From Micrasema longulum (Eukaryota; Arthropoda; Insecta; Trichoptera; Brachycentridae): DNA of 64,000 nt. The stretch covers positions 62,001 through 126,000 of the forward strand of contig JAGVSM010001706.1 of assembly GCA_022494885.1 (NCBI GenBank), written 5' to 3'. Of this stretch, positions 52,621-63,062 are shown in pieces; within the stretch, counting starts at the first letter, position 1; each line of letters opens with the position of its first letter. The notes under the pieces were generated by a model that was given only the letters and a program-made list of their open reading frames with translations, did not search any database and had not been told where the DNA came from. The translations under genes and the position numbers were made by a program.

Positions 52621-54034
52621 TGATAAATTTTTAGTACTTTTTATAATGGACAATTTTAGGACAAGGCTATTTTGTTTGTTAATGTAAAAAGTTTATATAC
52701 ATTTTATTTAAACATAAACACTCACCATATCTACATAATTTATTACGTCATCTGTCATTTTCCTTTTAAGTGTCACAAAAGTGTTTTAGGTTTTAAAAAA
52801 ATTGAGAATCTTTGTGTTCTCCTCTTTCTGTAATCTGATCCGTGACAAGTACCACTTATATTTATGAGAATAACAATGGTTCTCAACATTTATCATTCTT
52901 GTGTTTATCTAACAGCTTGGAATAAAACTGAAGGCCGTATTACACGGATCTTAAAATTGAAACAGAAATTGGTCAGAAATCTGAACTAAATTCATAGCAA
53001 GAAATCTTTAGGGAAAAAAATTACTAATATCACGTTTTTTGCACAATTTTAAATCAACAAGGTTCTAAGAAATACTGTCAAGTAAAAAAATTTTTTCGTT
53101 TTTCTTTTGAATTCTATGAAAAAAATCTAAAAAAACACCACGAACCAGGCCCAAATAGCAAATTTTTAAACCGAATCTATTTTGATCACTTCGCCCCCGC
53201 GTTATTTTTTTAACCATCGGACTTTACTAGTTAAAATATATTTTTTTCTTTTGAACATTTTCAAGAAACTTAACAGTACAATTTAATGCTCTAATTTGTT
53301 ACTGCGCCCAAAAAATCTTTTTTTTTTCCAATTTCCCACAGGGCTAAGTTCCTCATTATAAATATGTGTACCAATGTGTATAAAAAAATAAGCTCTTACA
53401 GTTACGTATTTAAATTCTAAACTCAAATATTACATGTATTTTTTATCGAACCTGGTATTATGTATATTATTTTATTTGTTTACATACAATATAGTATTAT
53501 GTTCAAATTCTTTGCTCTTGTATTTTATACTACACAGACTAATGTCTGTGCACCCGATAATAAACTGTTAGTGTATAGTTTATCGGAACAAAAATTATCT
53601 TACATTTTTGTATTTTTCTTATTTAAAAAAGGCTATTGAAAAATTATAGAAAATAACCCTGAGTTGATACATTTACACATTATATCATAAGATTCCTTTT
53701 TTTTTTTAAAGGCAACATTCACAAAGGGTATAGGATATTAAGGATAAATGTCAATTTTGACGTTTTTTAAACTAAAAATAACATTTGACGGCAGTTCAAA
53801 TGATCTACATTAATTTATGTTTAATAAAATGAGACATTATGACTCTTTTTTTCATGATAACTAAACAAGAAAAAAAGGAATACAGACGATAAATAGTGGA
53901 TCCCACTTATAAACTGGAAATAAAGAAATAATTGAATATTAAAGAAAACTAATTTAGATTATTTGAATCAGTAAAGGCTATTAAGCAGGTTTAGGCAAGA
54001 CGTTCGGAAACTTTAAAACGTTATTTATTATAGT
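52621..54034. other. Intronic AT-rich sequence, nothing recognised
   Basis: About 1.4 kb without a frame or repeat match. GCACAATTTTAAATC and TTAATGCTCTAATTTG (53280) hint at repeat-G-type debris. Confidence 0.45.
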
Positions 54035-54225
54035 ATGTACGGTTTAAGCCAATTACAAAAGTTATATAAATAAATAAATAAAATACGAAGAAACATATGT
54101 ATAAGAAACTGAACGAAAAGAACATAAAACGATGCAGCAAAGACAAACAAGGACAATAAAAAAACGTATACAATATATTCATAAACACCACCATCATATA
54201 AGACTTCGAGCTTACCCATGCCATC
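54035..54225 (-). repeat. Repeat J, second copy
   Basis: See 51345-51515. An (AAAT)n run at 54065-54080 is inserted near its left side. Confidence 0.65.
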
Positions 54226-55125
54226 TCATCTTCATTTCACACTGTGTTAATGGCAAAAACATCTACAAAAAGTCGTAAGATCTAGCTCAAAGAATTCCAA
54301 ATTATGTGACGGATTGACTAATCTACACATTCTTTTTGGAATGGTCTGCAGGTCCGTCAGCGAATCGGTCTTTATTTTCTTTATGACGACAAAACGTCGT
54401 TCTTTCATAGTTTGCTTCATCATTCATAAAAACAAAAGTTGCTCTTGGAAAATTCAATAAATAAAAAATCAAAACTTAACTTTTTGACTTTCATCCTTCA
54501 TATCCTGTTCCCTTCATATATATCATAAATACGACATGTGGTCTCGTAAAAAGTTTTATTAATGTTTTTTTTTCGGTACAAGTTTAAAGTAATTAGTTAA
54601 AGACATGGGGAGTATGCAAAAAATGATTTTTAAGGCAAAATCAAAAATATGTATAGTTAAGATATTAGTTATAACTGTATGCAACAAGCTACTCTTACTT
54701 TGTAAGTTCTTTACAATGCATTTTTAAATAAGACGTATTATAAAAACATATATTTTTGATTTGTCTTATTAACGATTTTTTTATTAATTATAAACGGTGT
54801 GCTTAGCAAAATATATAACCATTAATGTTGTTGCTATATAATATGTATTTTTCTATTAATATACAGGTAAAATAACTCTTCTTTTTTCTATACAGGCTTT
54901 GTTACTATCTCGCCAACGTCAACGACCCCTTTCTGTGCTGGGCCCTGCCAAATACGCGTTGTACAAAATGCCAAATATTTAAAATTTAATGACAAACAAA
55001 TATATCATTGCAATAATATGTACCGTCTCTTTTGGGTGATCAAGTTTAGGTTGGATTTGTTCCAGCGTTTTGTGTATCGTTTTAGGAGCTATCTTCAGGG
55101 TAAACACACATCACATACTACGTTA
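54226..55125. other. Intronic AT-rich sequence, nothing recognised
   Basis: 54890-54960 is GC-richer (CTATCTCGCCAACGTCAACG) after a T-rich tract and TATACAG. It resembles an acceptor but gives no recognised protein. Confidence 0.4.
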
Positions 55126-55129
55126 CACA

Positions 55130-55290
55130 GTGTTTGGTGTGATAATGACAAGTCATAAGCTCTCTTAATGTCAAAACTTCCAAACTCTCTTCTCAAAAAT
55201 GTTTTTCCTGTCTGTTGCAATAAATTTACACACATTACATGGTTTAGTAACTTCTGAACGAATCTAATCTACAAATTATCGTCCAAAAAG
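55130..55290 (+). repeat. Family R, degraded forward fragment
   Basis: ACGTTACACAGTGTTTGGTG, GACAAGTCATAAGCTCTCTT, CTTCTCAAAAATGTTTTTCC, CTGTTGCAATAAATTTACAC follow family order. Confidence 0.7.
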
Positions 55291-55519
55291 GACGATGCAT
55301 ATTGATGAATTATTTTATGTATTAATTGATTGCAACACGCAATAATTATATCAAAGAAAAAACTGGAAATAAATAAAGACCATTTTTTTGTGTTAATTTA
55401 AAATATTCTTTTGTAAAAACCTCAAAATACTAATGCGCTACAGCTCTAGAGACGCCATTTCGCTCTATTACATAGAACAAAAGAGTCGCGAATTTTCGGT
55501 ATGGGTTTTGGTTTTGTTA

Positions 55520-55620
55520 AGGGATGATTTGGTCGCTGCGCTTGCAATTCTGAATCTGAGTACCTACAGCTCATTGTTTTGCAGTAAACTATAGCTAACT
55601 TCGTGATAGATAATCTTAGA
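55520..55620 (+). repeat. Repeat K, second copy
   Basis: Matches 30530-30630 over GCGCTTGCAAT, AGTACCTA and TAGCTNACTTC. Confidence 0.5.
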
Positions 55621-55684
55621 ATGATTTTTGTCTGTGTATGCGGCTTTATAGCATTATTACCCTGAGGTAAAAACGGGGTTTTTA

Positions 55685-55805
55685 CATTAAAATATTTCAC
55701 AGTTCCAGAACCGACAAATGCTGCGTAAGATCATCTTACTATCAACTTACTCATAGAAATACGCTGTGGTTGGTGTATCAATTCTGTACCATATGCACCT
55801 AAGTT
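55685..55805 (+). mobile_element. SINE family 1 body and tail, headless
   Basis: AAAATATTTCACAGTTCCAG, GCGTAAGATCATCTTAC, ATACGCTGTGGTTGGTGTAT, CTGTACCATATGCACC. The tRNA-like head is absent. Confidence 0.7.
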
Positions 55806-55891
55806 GTTTACTGGGACACGATGATGCTTATTATTTTTCATATAAATATCGGCACACAAAATAAACATTTAGTAGAGGTTAATATTATATA

Positions 55892-56410
55892 AGTTGCCGC
55901 CAAATACTTCAGTCATCAGTTGTTTAACTGGGCGGCTAGATTGTTTTTCAAATGCCGGCATTCAACTGAATGGCCAAACCGTTCGTTGAATGAATTTAGA
56001 TAGCTCAATCTTCAACGTTTTTGCTGGTTGAAAGCAAGCCTTTTGGAAATGGCCGAACCAAAAGCCGCCGGGTTAGGATAGGTTGGGTTAAGTTTATTTA
56101 TTTAAAAAAACGTTTTATTTCTTAACTGAGTAAGTAAAGTCAAAGATCAATTAGTAAGTTAAGGATTTATTTTTAGTAAAAAATCTTTTTTTTATTGTAC
56201 CCAACCTAACCAAACCTAACCCAAATTCACATTACGAAAAAAAAATGTACTCTCATGTTGTATTAGAAATTAAATAATTAATGCGAAGTGACGTTCAACC
56301 CTTACATTATAAACGTTCAACGAATGGCCTAGCCATTTAGTTGAATGTCGGCATTTGATGAATAGCCTAGCCACTCAGTTGAGCGCAGATTTAACTATTT
56401 GGTGGCGAGA
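55892..56410. mobile_element. 519-bp foldback MITE with nested inverted repeats
   Basis: Outer ends AGTTGCCGCCAAATA and TATTTGGTGGCGAGA, flanked by TATATA on both sides. Next, TCAAATGCCGGCATTCAACT...TTCGTTGAA (left, from about 55958) pairs with TTCAACGAATGGCC...GTTGAATGTCGGCATTTGA (right, to about 56361). Further in, GGTTAGGATAGGTTGGGTTA pairs with ACCCAACCTAACCAAACC. No coding capacity. Confidence 0.85.
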
Positions 56411-57050
56411 TATATACAATAGTGAAAAAAAAGCTATGTCAATCAGTTACCTATTTTAGTTCTGCTGTCAATGTTATTTATTAGTTTTTACGATTTTATG
56501 TAAAGAAAAACGAATTTTAAAAAATATGAAAGAATTATAAATTATTATTTGATTTACATAACTAAAAAACATTTTTTTTATAAATATTTTTGAACAATCT
56601 GTTATGTTTGAAGTTATGTATTATTTACGATTAGTATCTATCGATAAGAATATATCGTTATAAAATGCTCGTCGTGTATAAATGTTTTAAAAGCACTTCT
56701 GTTAAATAGTGTTTGTGTTTGGTGTCTTATAAGTGTTGATATGTAAATTTATTGTTTGTGTAAATAATTCCTAAATGTTTCGTTGTTTTGTGTGTATTTT
56801 GTGTTTCCAAACCCATAAATTTTGTTTGGTTTTACCTATTTTTTTGAATGCGTGTTGTTTATGTGTTGATGTTATGATTTTGGGCGTGTGAAACATGTAA
56901 TTATCATGTGTTATACATAAAAGGAACATTTGATGGAATATTTTTTAATGGATATCCGTTGAAATTGATCGTTCAGTTCATGAGTAAGACATCTGCAAAT
57001 CACAAATATAGACATAGCGAGATATGAACTATTTCAATGGTAACCAAATG
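56411..57050. other. Intronic AT-rich sequence, nothing recognised
   Basis: GTGTTTGTGTTTGGTGT-type low-complexity text around 56700-56880. No frame. Confidence 0.5.
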
Positions 57051-57399
57051 ATATTCGTAAATACCCGACGCTTTATCCGTTCGGGATGTTTCGGAATTTA
57101 CCCAAAATGGCTTTACAAATAGCAGACGTGTCGGATGGAGATAACTGACGCGTTACCCATCCCAGTAACAACTAAAACATGCCAAATTATTTTTATATAC
57201 ATTTATGGCATGGCCGAGATACTACAATAAAAGCGAGAATGTTTACGCCGAGTGACGTAAGCAGACGCTACTCAGGATCGATTTTGTGCTAATTAATAAA
57301 GAGCGCTCGAGTAATTCCGAAACATCCCGAACGGGAGACGTATTCCCGAGTGATACTGATGCATCCCGAATGGATAAGGCGTCGGGTATTTATGAATAT
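57051..57399. mobile_element. 349-bp MITE with 38-bp terminal inverted repeats
   Basis: 57051-57088 and 57362-57399 are inverted repeats (ATATTCGTAAATACCCGACG... / ...CGTCGGGTATTTATGAATAT) with about four transitions. A second inverted pair lies inside: CCGTTCGGGATGTTTCGGAA (57078) against TTCCGAAACATCCCGAACGG (about 57317). TA at both borders allows a Tc1/mariner-type target duplication. Confidence 0.88.
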
Positions 57400-57940
57400 G
57401 CGTCAGATTAATCAACTGAGCGATCAACATACATAATTGTCAAAAATTGTGTTTCTTTTTCAACCGATACATTGATATATTTAACCCTTTCAGCCAGGTG
57501 TTCACTCAAATACATATACATGAATTTTAAGATTTACTATTTTTTATTATTTGTAATTAATTTATTAACCCGTACAGATTATAACATTCAATTAACAAAA
57601 TATTTTATTTTTTCAATTCATGCTGTGTTTTATGATAATATTTTTAACATATTTTAAAAAGATGTCCGAGTCATTTGTTTTGTTTTGTCTGGTAGTTTAG
57701 TGTATAATTTCAGTCCCTTCTTTATTAATATTTTTTTTATTCTCATACTTACAGACATTTTAAAGCAGCGAATTTATTTTATAATTACGTCTCAAATTTT
57801 TCTGCTTATGGTAGTAGTTGACACACAAATGATATTTTTTTACTTTTACATCTGGCTCCTGGCTGGTTTGTTTGTTTTGGAAAAACTTCCTAACGTCATT
57901 ATAATTTACATTTGAGCCAAGATTTCAATATATATTTGTA
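57400..57940. other. AT-rich, two Phe/Ile-rich open frames, no recognised protein
   Basis: 57472-57657 and 57685-57915 are open on the + strand and hydrophobic. That is expected from T-rich sequence, and there are no motifs. Confidence 0.4.
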
Positions 57941-58033
57941 CACCTCATGGTCTAATGGTCTTGGGTTCAAATCATGACATAAAATACTGATTTAAAATAC
58001 AGTGCCATTTGCACCATTAGATATAGAAAGAAA
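57941..58033 (+). mobile_element. SINE family 1, internally deleted
   Basis: The head CACCTCATGGTCTAATGGTC and B-box-like GGGTTCAAATC join almost directly to the tail CAGTGCCATTTGCACCATTA. The body is missing. Confidence 0.65.
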
Positions 58034-58964
58034 TTAAAAATAAAAATCAAATTATTTGATTGAATAAACACATATTGTGATATAATAACACACGTTTCAT
58101 AAAATTTGTCGTTGTCGATTTACTATAAAATTGATGACCCATCGTTCATTTAACGAATTTTGAGTAACTTCGAAAATATAAAAGATAGGAAAAAAAAACC
58201 TTCAGTGCATACATAATATTTTTTATATCCATGGAATCGAGGTCTGAAAGGGTTGAAATATATTTAAAACTGTTTATTGAAAATATATTTTTTTTTAACT
58301 TTATTTATTTTACTTTTTGTTCATAATTCAAATTATACATTGCCGGACTTATTGCAAAATAGCTATTTCTTCCAACCAAACAATAATTACAAGTTTAATA
58401 AAAATACGATTAATATTTCAACAAAGGTGGAAAACTATTTATGAGGAGCTAATTATAGTACAATGTGATTATAGTTCTTATTTTTTTTACATTTATCTGT
58501 TATTAACACGTTTTTGCAACCATTTTTGTTAATGCCTATGATAAAAGTCCATATTTTAATAATTTATTGGGCTACATAAAATTGAAAGAAACGGCAAATT
58601 AATAAAATAAACTACAAATTGTTTATTTATGCTTTTTAAGATAGTGCATATCATCTTTAGAAACGAATTTTTTGTATTAAAATTTCTCACAACTTTTTGA
58701 AAATAGATTGAAAATATTTTAGTTTTTTCAAATAACTCAATGTAATTCAATTTTAAATCCTTGTACAATGACTTTTGACACCTATTTCTCCACATTTGTA
58801 ATTTTACATTTTTTATCATTCGCTTCATATGGATCTTAATCATAGGCATAATTAACAAAAATGATCAGAACGCAAAGGCTTCAGTAAAACCAAAACTGGC
58901 TTCCCTTTTTAAGTGTAAATCATAATTTAATCTATCTAAAAATCACAATTCACCCAAACACATT
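58034..58964. other. Intronic AT-rich sequence, nothing recognised
   Basis: Minus-strand frame 58858-58556 is open but AT-driven. No motif. Confidence 0.45.
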
Positions 58965-59125
58965 TGAATCGGATGTGGTCCCGTGGCTGGTGTTGCGGAC
59001 TTACAGATCAGAGGTCCGAGGTTCAAAACTCACTCCACCTCATCGTGATTCTCATTTTCTAATAATGAGTTATTTGCAACTTTTGAAAATAATTCCGAAA
59101 TTGAAATATTTGAGTAAAGCATAAG
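58965..59125 (+). mobile_element. SINE family 3, most complete copy
   Basis: TTTGAATCGGATGTGGTCCC, GTGGCTGGTGTTGCGGACTT, GAGGTCCGAGGTTCAAAACT (B-box-like), CATTTTCTAATAATGAGTTA, TTTGAGTAAAGCATAAG. Other copies: 39968-40105 and 17681-17740. It ends 275 bp before the Shal exon. Confidence 0.72.
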
Positions 59126-59399
59126 AAAGAAAATATTGCTTTTATCAACAATAAAAAATATCAGCATGTCTGCAGATACGAATTGAATTTAACTTATGGA
59201 ATTATCAAATAAGATAAATTAATTTAAATGGGATTAGGCCTTCACAAATACAAATGTTTGGATTTAAAGAAATTTTCCACCTTTATTAGAACATTTGTAA
59301 AAAAAAACCAAAAAAAAACACTTTGAACACACTTTTTGTTTTTTGGTGTATTTTTCCATCTATGTAATTTTCGTTGATCATTTTTCTATTTTTGTTTAG

Positions 59400-59552
59400 G
59401 ACCGCGAGTTCGTAGAGCTGGATAATCCATACAACGGGGCCCCAAAGCGGCCCGGGAGCCCGAGCCCCCTCGCGAGCCCCGCCCACTCCACCCACAGCAG
59501 GGGGGGGCTTCTGCAGGCCTGCTGCGGCCGCTGCTGTCCGCAGCGCTACCAG
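59400..59552 (+). CDS. Shal: Shal/Kv4 potassium channel, next internal exon (distal C-terminal tail)
   Basis: A 153-bp phase-0 exon (51 codons) between TTTTTGTTTAG and TACCAG|GTAACG. It begins DREFVELDNPYNGAPK (residues 1-16), then the Pro/Ser-rich RPGSPSPLASPAHSTHS (17-33) and GGLLQACCGRCCPQRYQ (35-51). This directly continues ...CLEKTT of the previous exon, as in Drosophila Shal, where DREFVEL, RPGSPSP and CCGRCC occur in the same order (recalled from memory). The four-cysteine cluster (41, 42, 45, 46) could be lipid-modified or bind metal; that is inference. SPSP motifs suit proline-directed phosphorylation. The exon is strongly GC-rich, with eight consecutive G around 59502-59509. The open minus-strand frames over it are shadows. 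At least one more exon must follow the window to reach the stop. Confidence 0.95.
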
Positions 59553-59575
59553 GTAACGTCACTTTTGAGAACAGA

Positions 59576-59925
59576 CACATTTATGACCGGCCACATTTTG
59601 CCGAATACATTTATGTCCGGTCACACTTAACCAGAGACGATTATTGCCGGTCAAATATATGGCCGGAGAGAATCATGTCCAGTCACATTTATGGCCTGAT
59701 ACGTTTATGACTGGTGACGTGTGGCCTAGGCCAATTTTTCGCCTGGCACATTTTTGGCCGAACACATTTTTAGTCATACACATTATAAAGTAATCACTGA
59801 TCAGACACTTGTACGGTCGGAGCCATTTTTTGACAGACACATGCTTGGCCGGAATCATTGTGGTCAGTTACATTTATGGTCTGATCTGTTTCATGTCGAA
59901 TTTATGGCCAGACACTTTTCAATGG
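59576..59925. repeat. Degenerate minisatellite of about 18-20-bp units, CATTTATGGCCGGNCA
   Basis: At least 17 diverged units in a row: ACATTTATGACCGGCCACAT, ACATTTATGTCCGGTCACAC, AATATATGGCCGG, ACATTTATGGCCTGATACG, ACATTTTTGGCCGAACACAT, ACATGCTTGGCCGGAATCAT, GAATTTATGGCCAGACAC. Starts 24 bp after the Shal exon border. Open frames in it are incidental. Confidence 0.85.
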
Positions 59926-60718
59926 TTTTAAATCTAAGATTTTAAGCCATTGTTTTACCATAGGAAACACATCACCACCATTACATTATTTAAACATAAT
60001 ACAATTTAACTGGCCGTGAAATATTAGTTTTTACAGTTGGGTATTAAAAAAACAGATCGTCGCCGTTCAGGCAAAAGTCACTAGCCCTAAAAATAACAGT
60101 TTTGAGGTAAATATGCCAATCGAAGCATAAAATGATGTTTTTAAGAGGCAAACGTCAACAAGGTAACATAGTAAGAAAAAAGATGCGTAAATCCGAAACA
60201 TTTATTTTTTACTCTGTGACTTTATGTTATATATATTAAAACATTAAAAAAACGTATGTTGAATTTTTTTTCTTACGCTAGAAATAAATTTTTAACAACA
60301 CGTATTCCTAAAATTTACTTTCTTTAACTCACTCCAATAGCTTGCACTGTCCAGATTATAAACAAGTTAAAGTCACTTAACTAAATTTTAGCCACTTTGC
60401 CTCATTAAACACCTTCCAGATGTTTTTTGGTGTATCTGAAAGAAAAAGATGCCGATGGAATTTATTAAATATACACGAATAAATTATACTGTGTAGATAA
60501 AATAAAAATCTGATTTTTTTTAGGCCTCCAAACCTTCAAATTAGGATCTCTTAAAATTGTATTTTTTTGGTTGGTGACTTTCGCCTAAACGGCTACGGCT
60601 TTTAACATAGTCAATGAATTCAGATATATTTAAAATAAAAAAAATTATGTCTATTACATATTATACATTTAACTAATCTAATTACAATAATTATAAGGCA
60701 TGGTTTGTTACCTATTCA

Positions 60719-60876
60719 CGCATATCGTCTGACTAACTTTCAAAACTCTAATCTCCATAAATATTTTTTTTACCGGAGGGTGAAAAAACAGTATAATTTT
60801 TCTAAACTGTTTATTCACCCTCTTGTAATTTTTTTTTAGGAGATTGGAGTTTTGCAAGTTAATCAGACGATATGAA
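60719..60876. mobile_element. Hairpin MITE, about 158 bp
   Basis: Arms about 75 bp: GCATATCGTCTGACTAACTT...CAAAACTCTAATCTCC...GGAGGGTGAAAAAACAGT against ACTGTTTATTCACCCTCTTG...GGAGATTGGAGTTTTGCAAG TTAATCAGACGATATGA. The loop is only a few bases. No second copy in the window. Confidence 0.82.
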
Positions 60877-61264
60877 TTCCTCTGTCAGAATTTAAAAACT
60901 GACCCTGGACAATTATTTCAATCTTGCATTTTCTATCACTCAAACACATTATTTTCAAATACACTCCCAAACATAATCTGATATAAGAAAAATACTGATT
61001 TCATGCTTGTTTATATGATATACAAAATTGTATATTTCTCATTTCAGACGATTAAAATGTAGGTATATAAGAACTTGTAAAATGAAGCACTTATAAATTG
61101 AATTGTATTTTTAAAAAAATATTTATTTTATAAAACTTTTTAATTTTACGAAAAAGTCATTGGATATCGCTCGTTTATACTCAGTCCGATTTGTGGTGCA
61201 GTTGTTAGCACGTTCGGCTTCAAAAAATGATGTAAAATATGTAGGCAACTCGAATTTTAACGTG

Positions 61265-61690
61265 TTACATCAGAGACGGAAAACATTTTAGAGAAGTGAA
61301 TATGGAAGTTCATGCATTTACACAGCCACATTCATCATTCTGCCGAAGTTTGAACTTATTTCTTAAATTTTTCCATCTGTTAATTTTTGTGAAGTTTGAA
61401 AGCTTAAACCTTTATTTATGTAAACTCATTAATGGTTTACATTAATAAAGGTTTCAAACCCAGTTTTTGTGTACAAGCATTTGGACAAACGAAAAATAAA
61501 AATGAAATAAAAGTACTTTTTTTTTTAAATTTCAGGCGTTGCCTAGTATGTAGGTAATATCACGCCAATAAATGTTTCAGGTTTTAAATTTTAAAAATAA
61601 CCGTTGGAAGAATTTCATTGATACGGAAATTCAAACTTAGGCAAAAAAGTGGATGTTACACAGTGTGTAAAGTGGCCACTCAAACCATCT
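61265..61690. repeat. Family R, decayed copy with inverted parts
   Basis: TTACATCAGAGACGGAAAAC, AAGTGAATATGGAAGTTCAT (reverse-type) and later GGCGTTGCCTAGTATGTAGG, GTTACACAGTGTGTAAAGTG, GCCACTCAAACCA (forward-type). TTTATTAATG/CATTAATAAA around 61435 is a local palindrome. Confidence 0.72.
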
Positions 61691-62881
61691 ATTTTTGTTT
61701 TTATAATTAGTATCCAATTATTTTATTAAAAAAAACTCGTGAAATAAAAAAGGTCCTGCCTAAACGCAGAACATTTCTAGCTAGCCGGGACCTAAAACTA
61801 AGAACCATTGTCAAAAAATACATTGCCAAAAGAGTGAAATAAAAAAAAATGAAAGGTCATAAGCTCTGTAAATGACTATACTATCATATTATCTGTAAAA
61901 TATTTACTGTCTCTTTCGTTTTTTTTAAAAGTGGTTTCTACAAATTTATAAATAGAGAAGTTTGAAGTGTTTTTTTTTTTAATGTTAATATTGGAATCGA
62001 TTTTATTTTCGTTTTACTGTTACACGTTCCTTTGCATTGGAATATCGAGTCAGCTTTATCTATAAATGTTGATAAATAATACTATTTGTAATTTAATTCC
62101 TGCCTCAAAACGTGATAACTTCTGCACTAGAAAGTGGACACGAAATACGTTTCTATTTATTTACCAATATATCAATTATTCATTATTTATACAAAATACA
62201 CACATTCCAGTACAGAAAATTTGCAAATAAAGCTCTTATTACATGGGTTAGAAAATGAATCTCAATAGGGAAATATCACGTTATTTTTTTTACAATTTTG
62301 GAATTAATAATTGTTTATTTAATACTGTAGAGTGAAAAAATTTTTCTTGTACTTATTAGTAGCATAAAAAATATTTTTAAATTACTAATTTTAAATTTAC
62401 TTGAAAACGGTTCATTGCATTGGCAACGCTCCTAATACGGTACGATCCGATTAAATATTGAACTTGGTTTTTTTTTAAATTAATTAATATAGTTACATAA
62501 TTCACTTTTTATTTTGCATAGCAGTATGGTTTTTATTGTTTCTACATGTATACAAAAAAGCGTTGTTTATTTTTAAATTATTACTTACTTTGTTTGTACT
62601 TACCTGGATATTTTTTGTAAATGCCCCTTGGGCGTATTGTAAAATTAAATGAAAATAAAATAAAAAAAACAAAAAAATGATCCAAGTTCTTTTTGTATTA
62701 GAATTTACTTTTATATATTCAGTTGATGTTTTAACCGTAACTATACCAAAAAGAGACTAGTTCTAGTGCTTGGAGAGTAACTTACACTGTTACAGTAATT
62801 GAGTATTTGTAAATTATATCATTTTGAATATAAATAAAAAATAAAAAAATTAAATGAAAAAAAAAAATGAAATGAAATGAA

Positions 62882-63062
62882 AATATTTACTTAAAAAGGT
62901 GTTTTTACACTAGAATATTTCAATGTACCTGGACTGGTACGTGAAGCGTAAGACCGATCATCGTACCTTTATGTGAAAAATATATACATAAAGATACCCT
63001 GCGATTGGTGAACCAACGCAGTGCCCTATACACCATTAGGTGCGGAAAGGGGATAATGATTA
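62882..63062 (+). mobile_element. SINE family 1 body and tail, headless
   Basis: GTGTTTTTACACTAGAATAT, GTACCTGGACTGGTACGTGA, GCGTAAGACCGATCATCGTA, CTATACACCATTAGGTGCGG, AAAGGGGATAATGATTATAA. 5'-truncated. Confidence 0.82.

Larger units (their letters stand above)
31037..59399 (+). other. Shal: Shal intron, 28,363 bp, phase 0
   Basis: Opens with GTAAGG and closes with TTTTTCTATTTTTGTTTAG. It joins ...CLEKTT to DREFVEL... without frame change, matching the uninterrupted protein order known from Drosophila Shal. It is filled with LINE tails, SINEs, family-R repeats and inverted-repeat elements listed separately. No other Shal exon was recognised inside, although the GC-rich island at 50890-51110 is a candidate alternative exon. 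Confidence 0.88.

Noticed and set aside
57472..57915. Two hydrophobic + strand frames as membrane proteins
   Set aside because: T-rich sequence gives Phe/Ile/Leu-rich frames by chance; no start context, motif, splice border or second copy.
59286..59580. Two Gly/Arg/Pro-rich minus-strand frames
   Set aside because: Antisense to the GC-rich Shal exon at 59400-59552.
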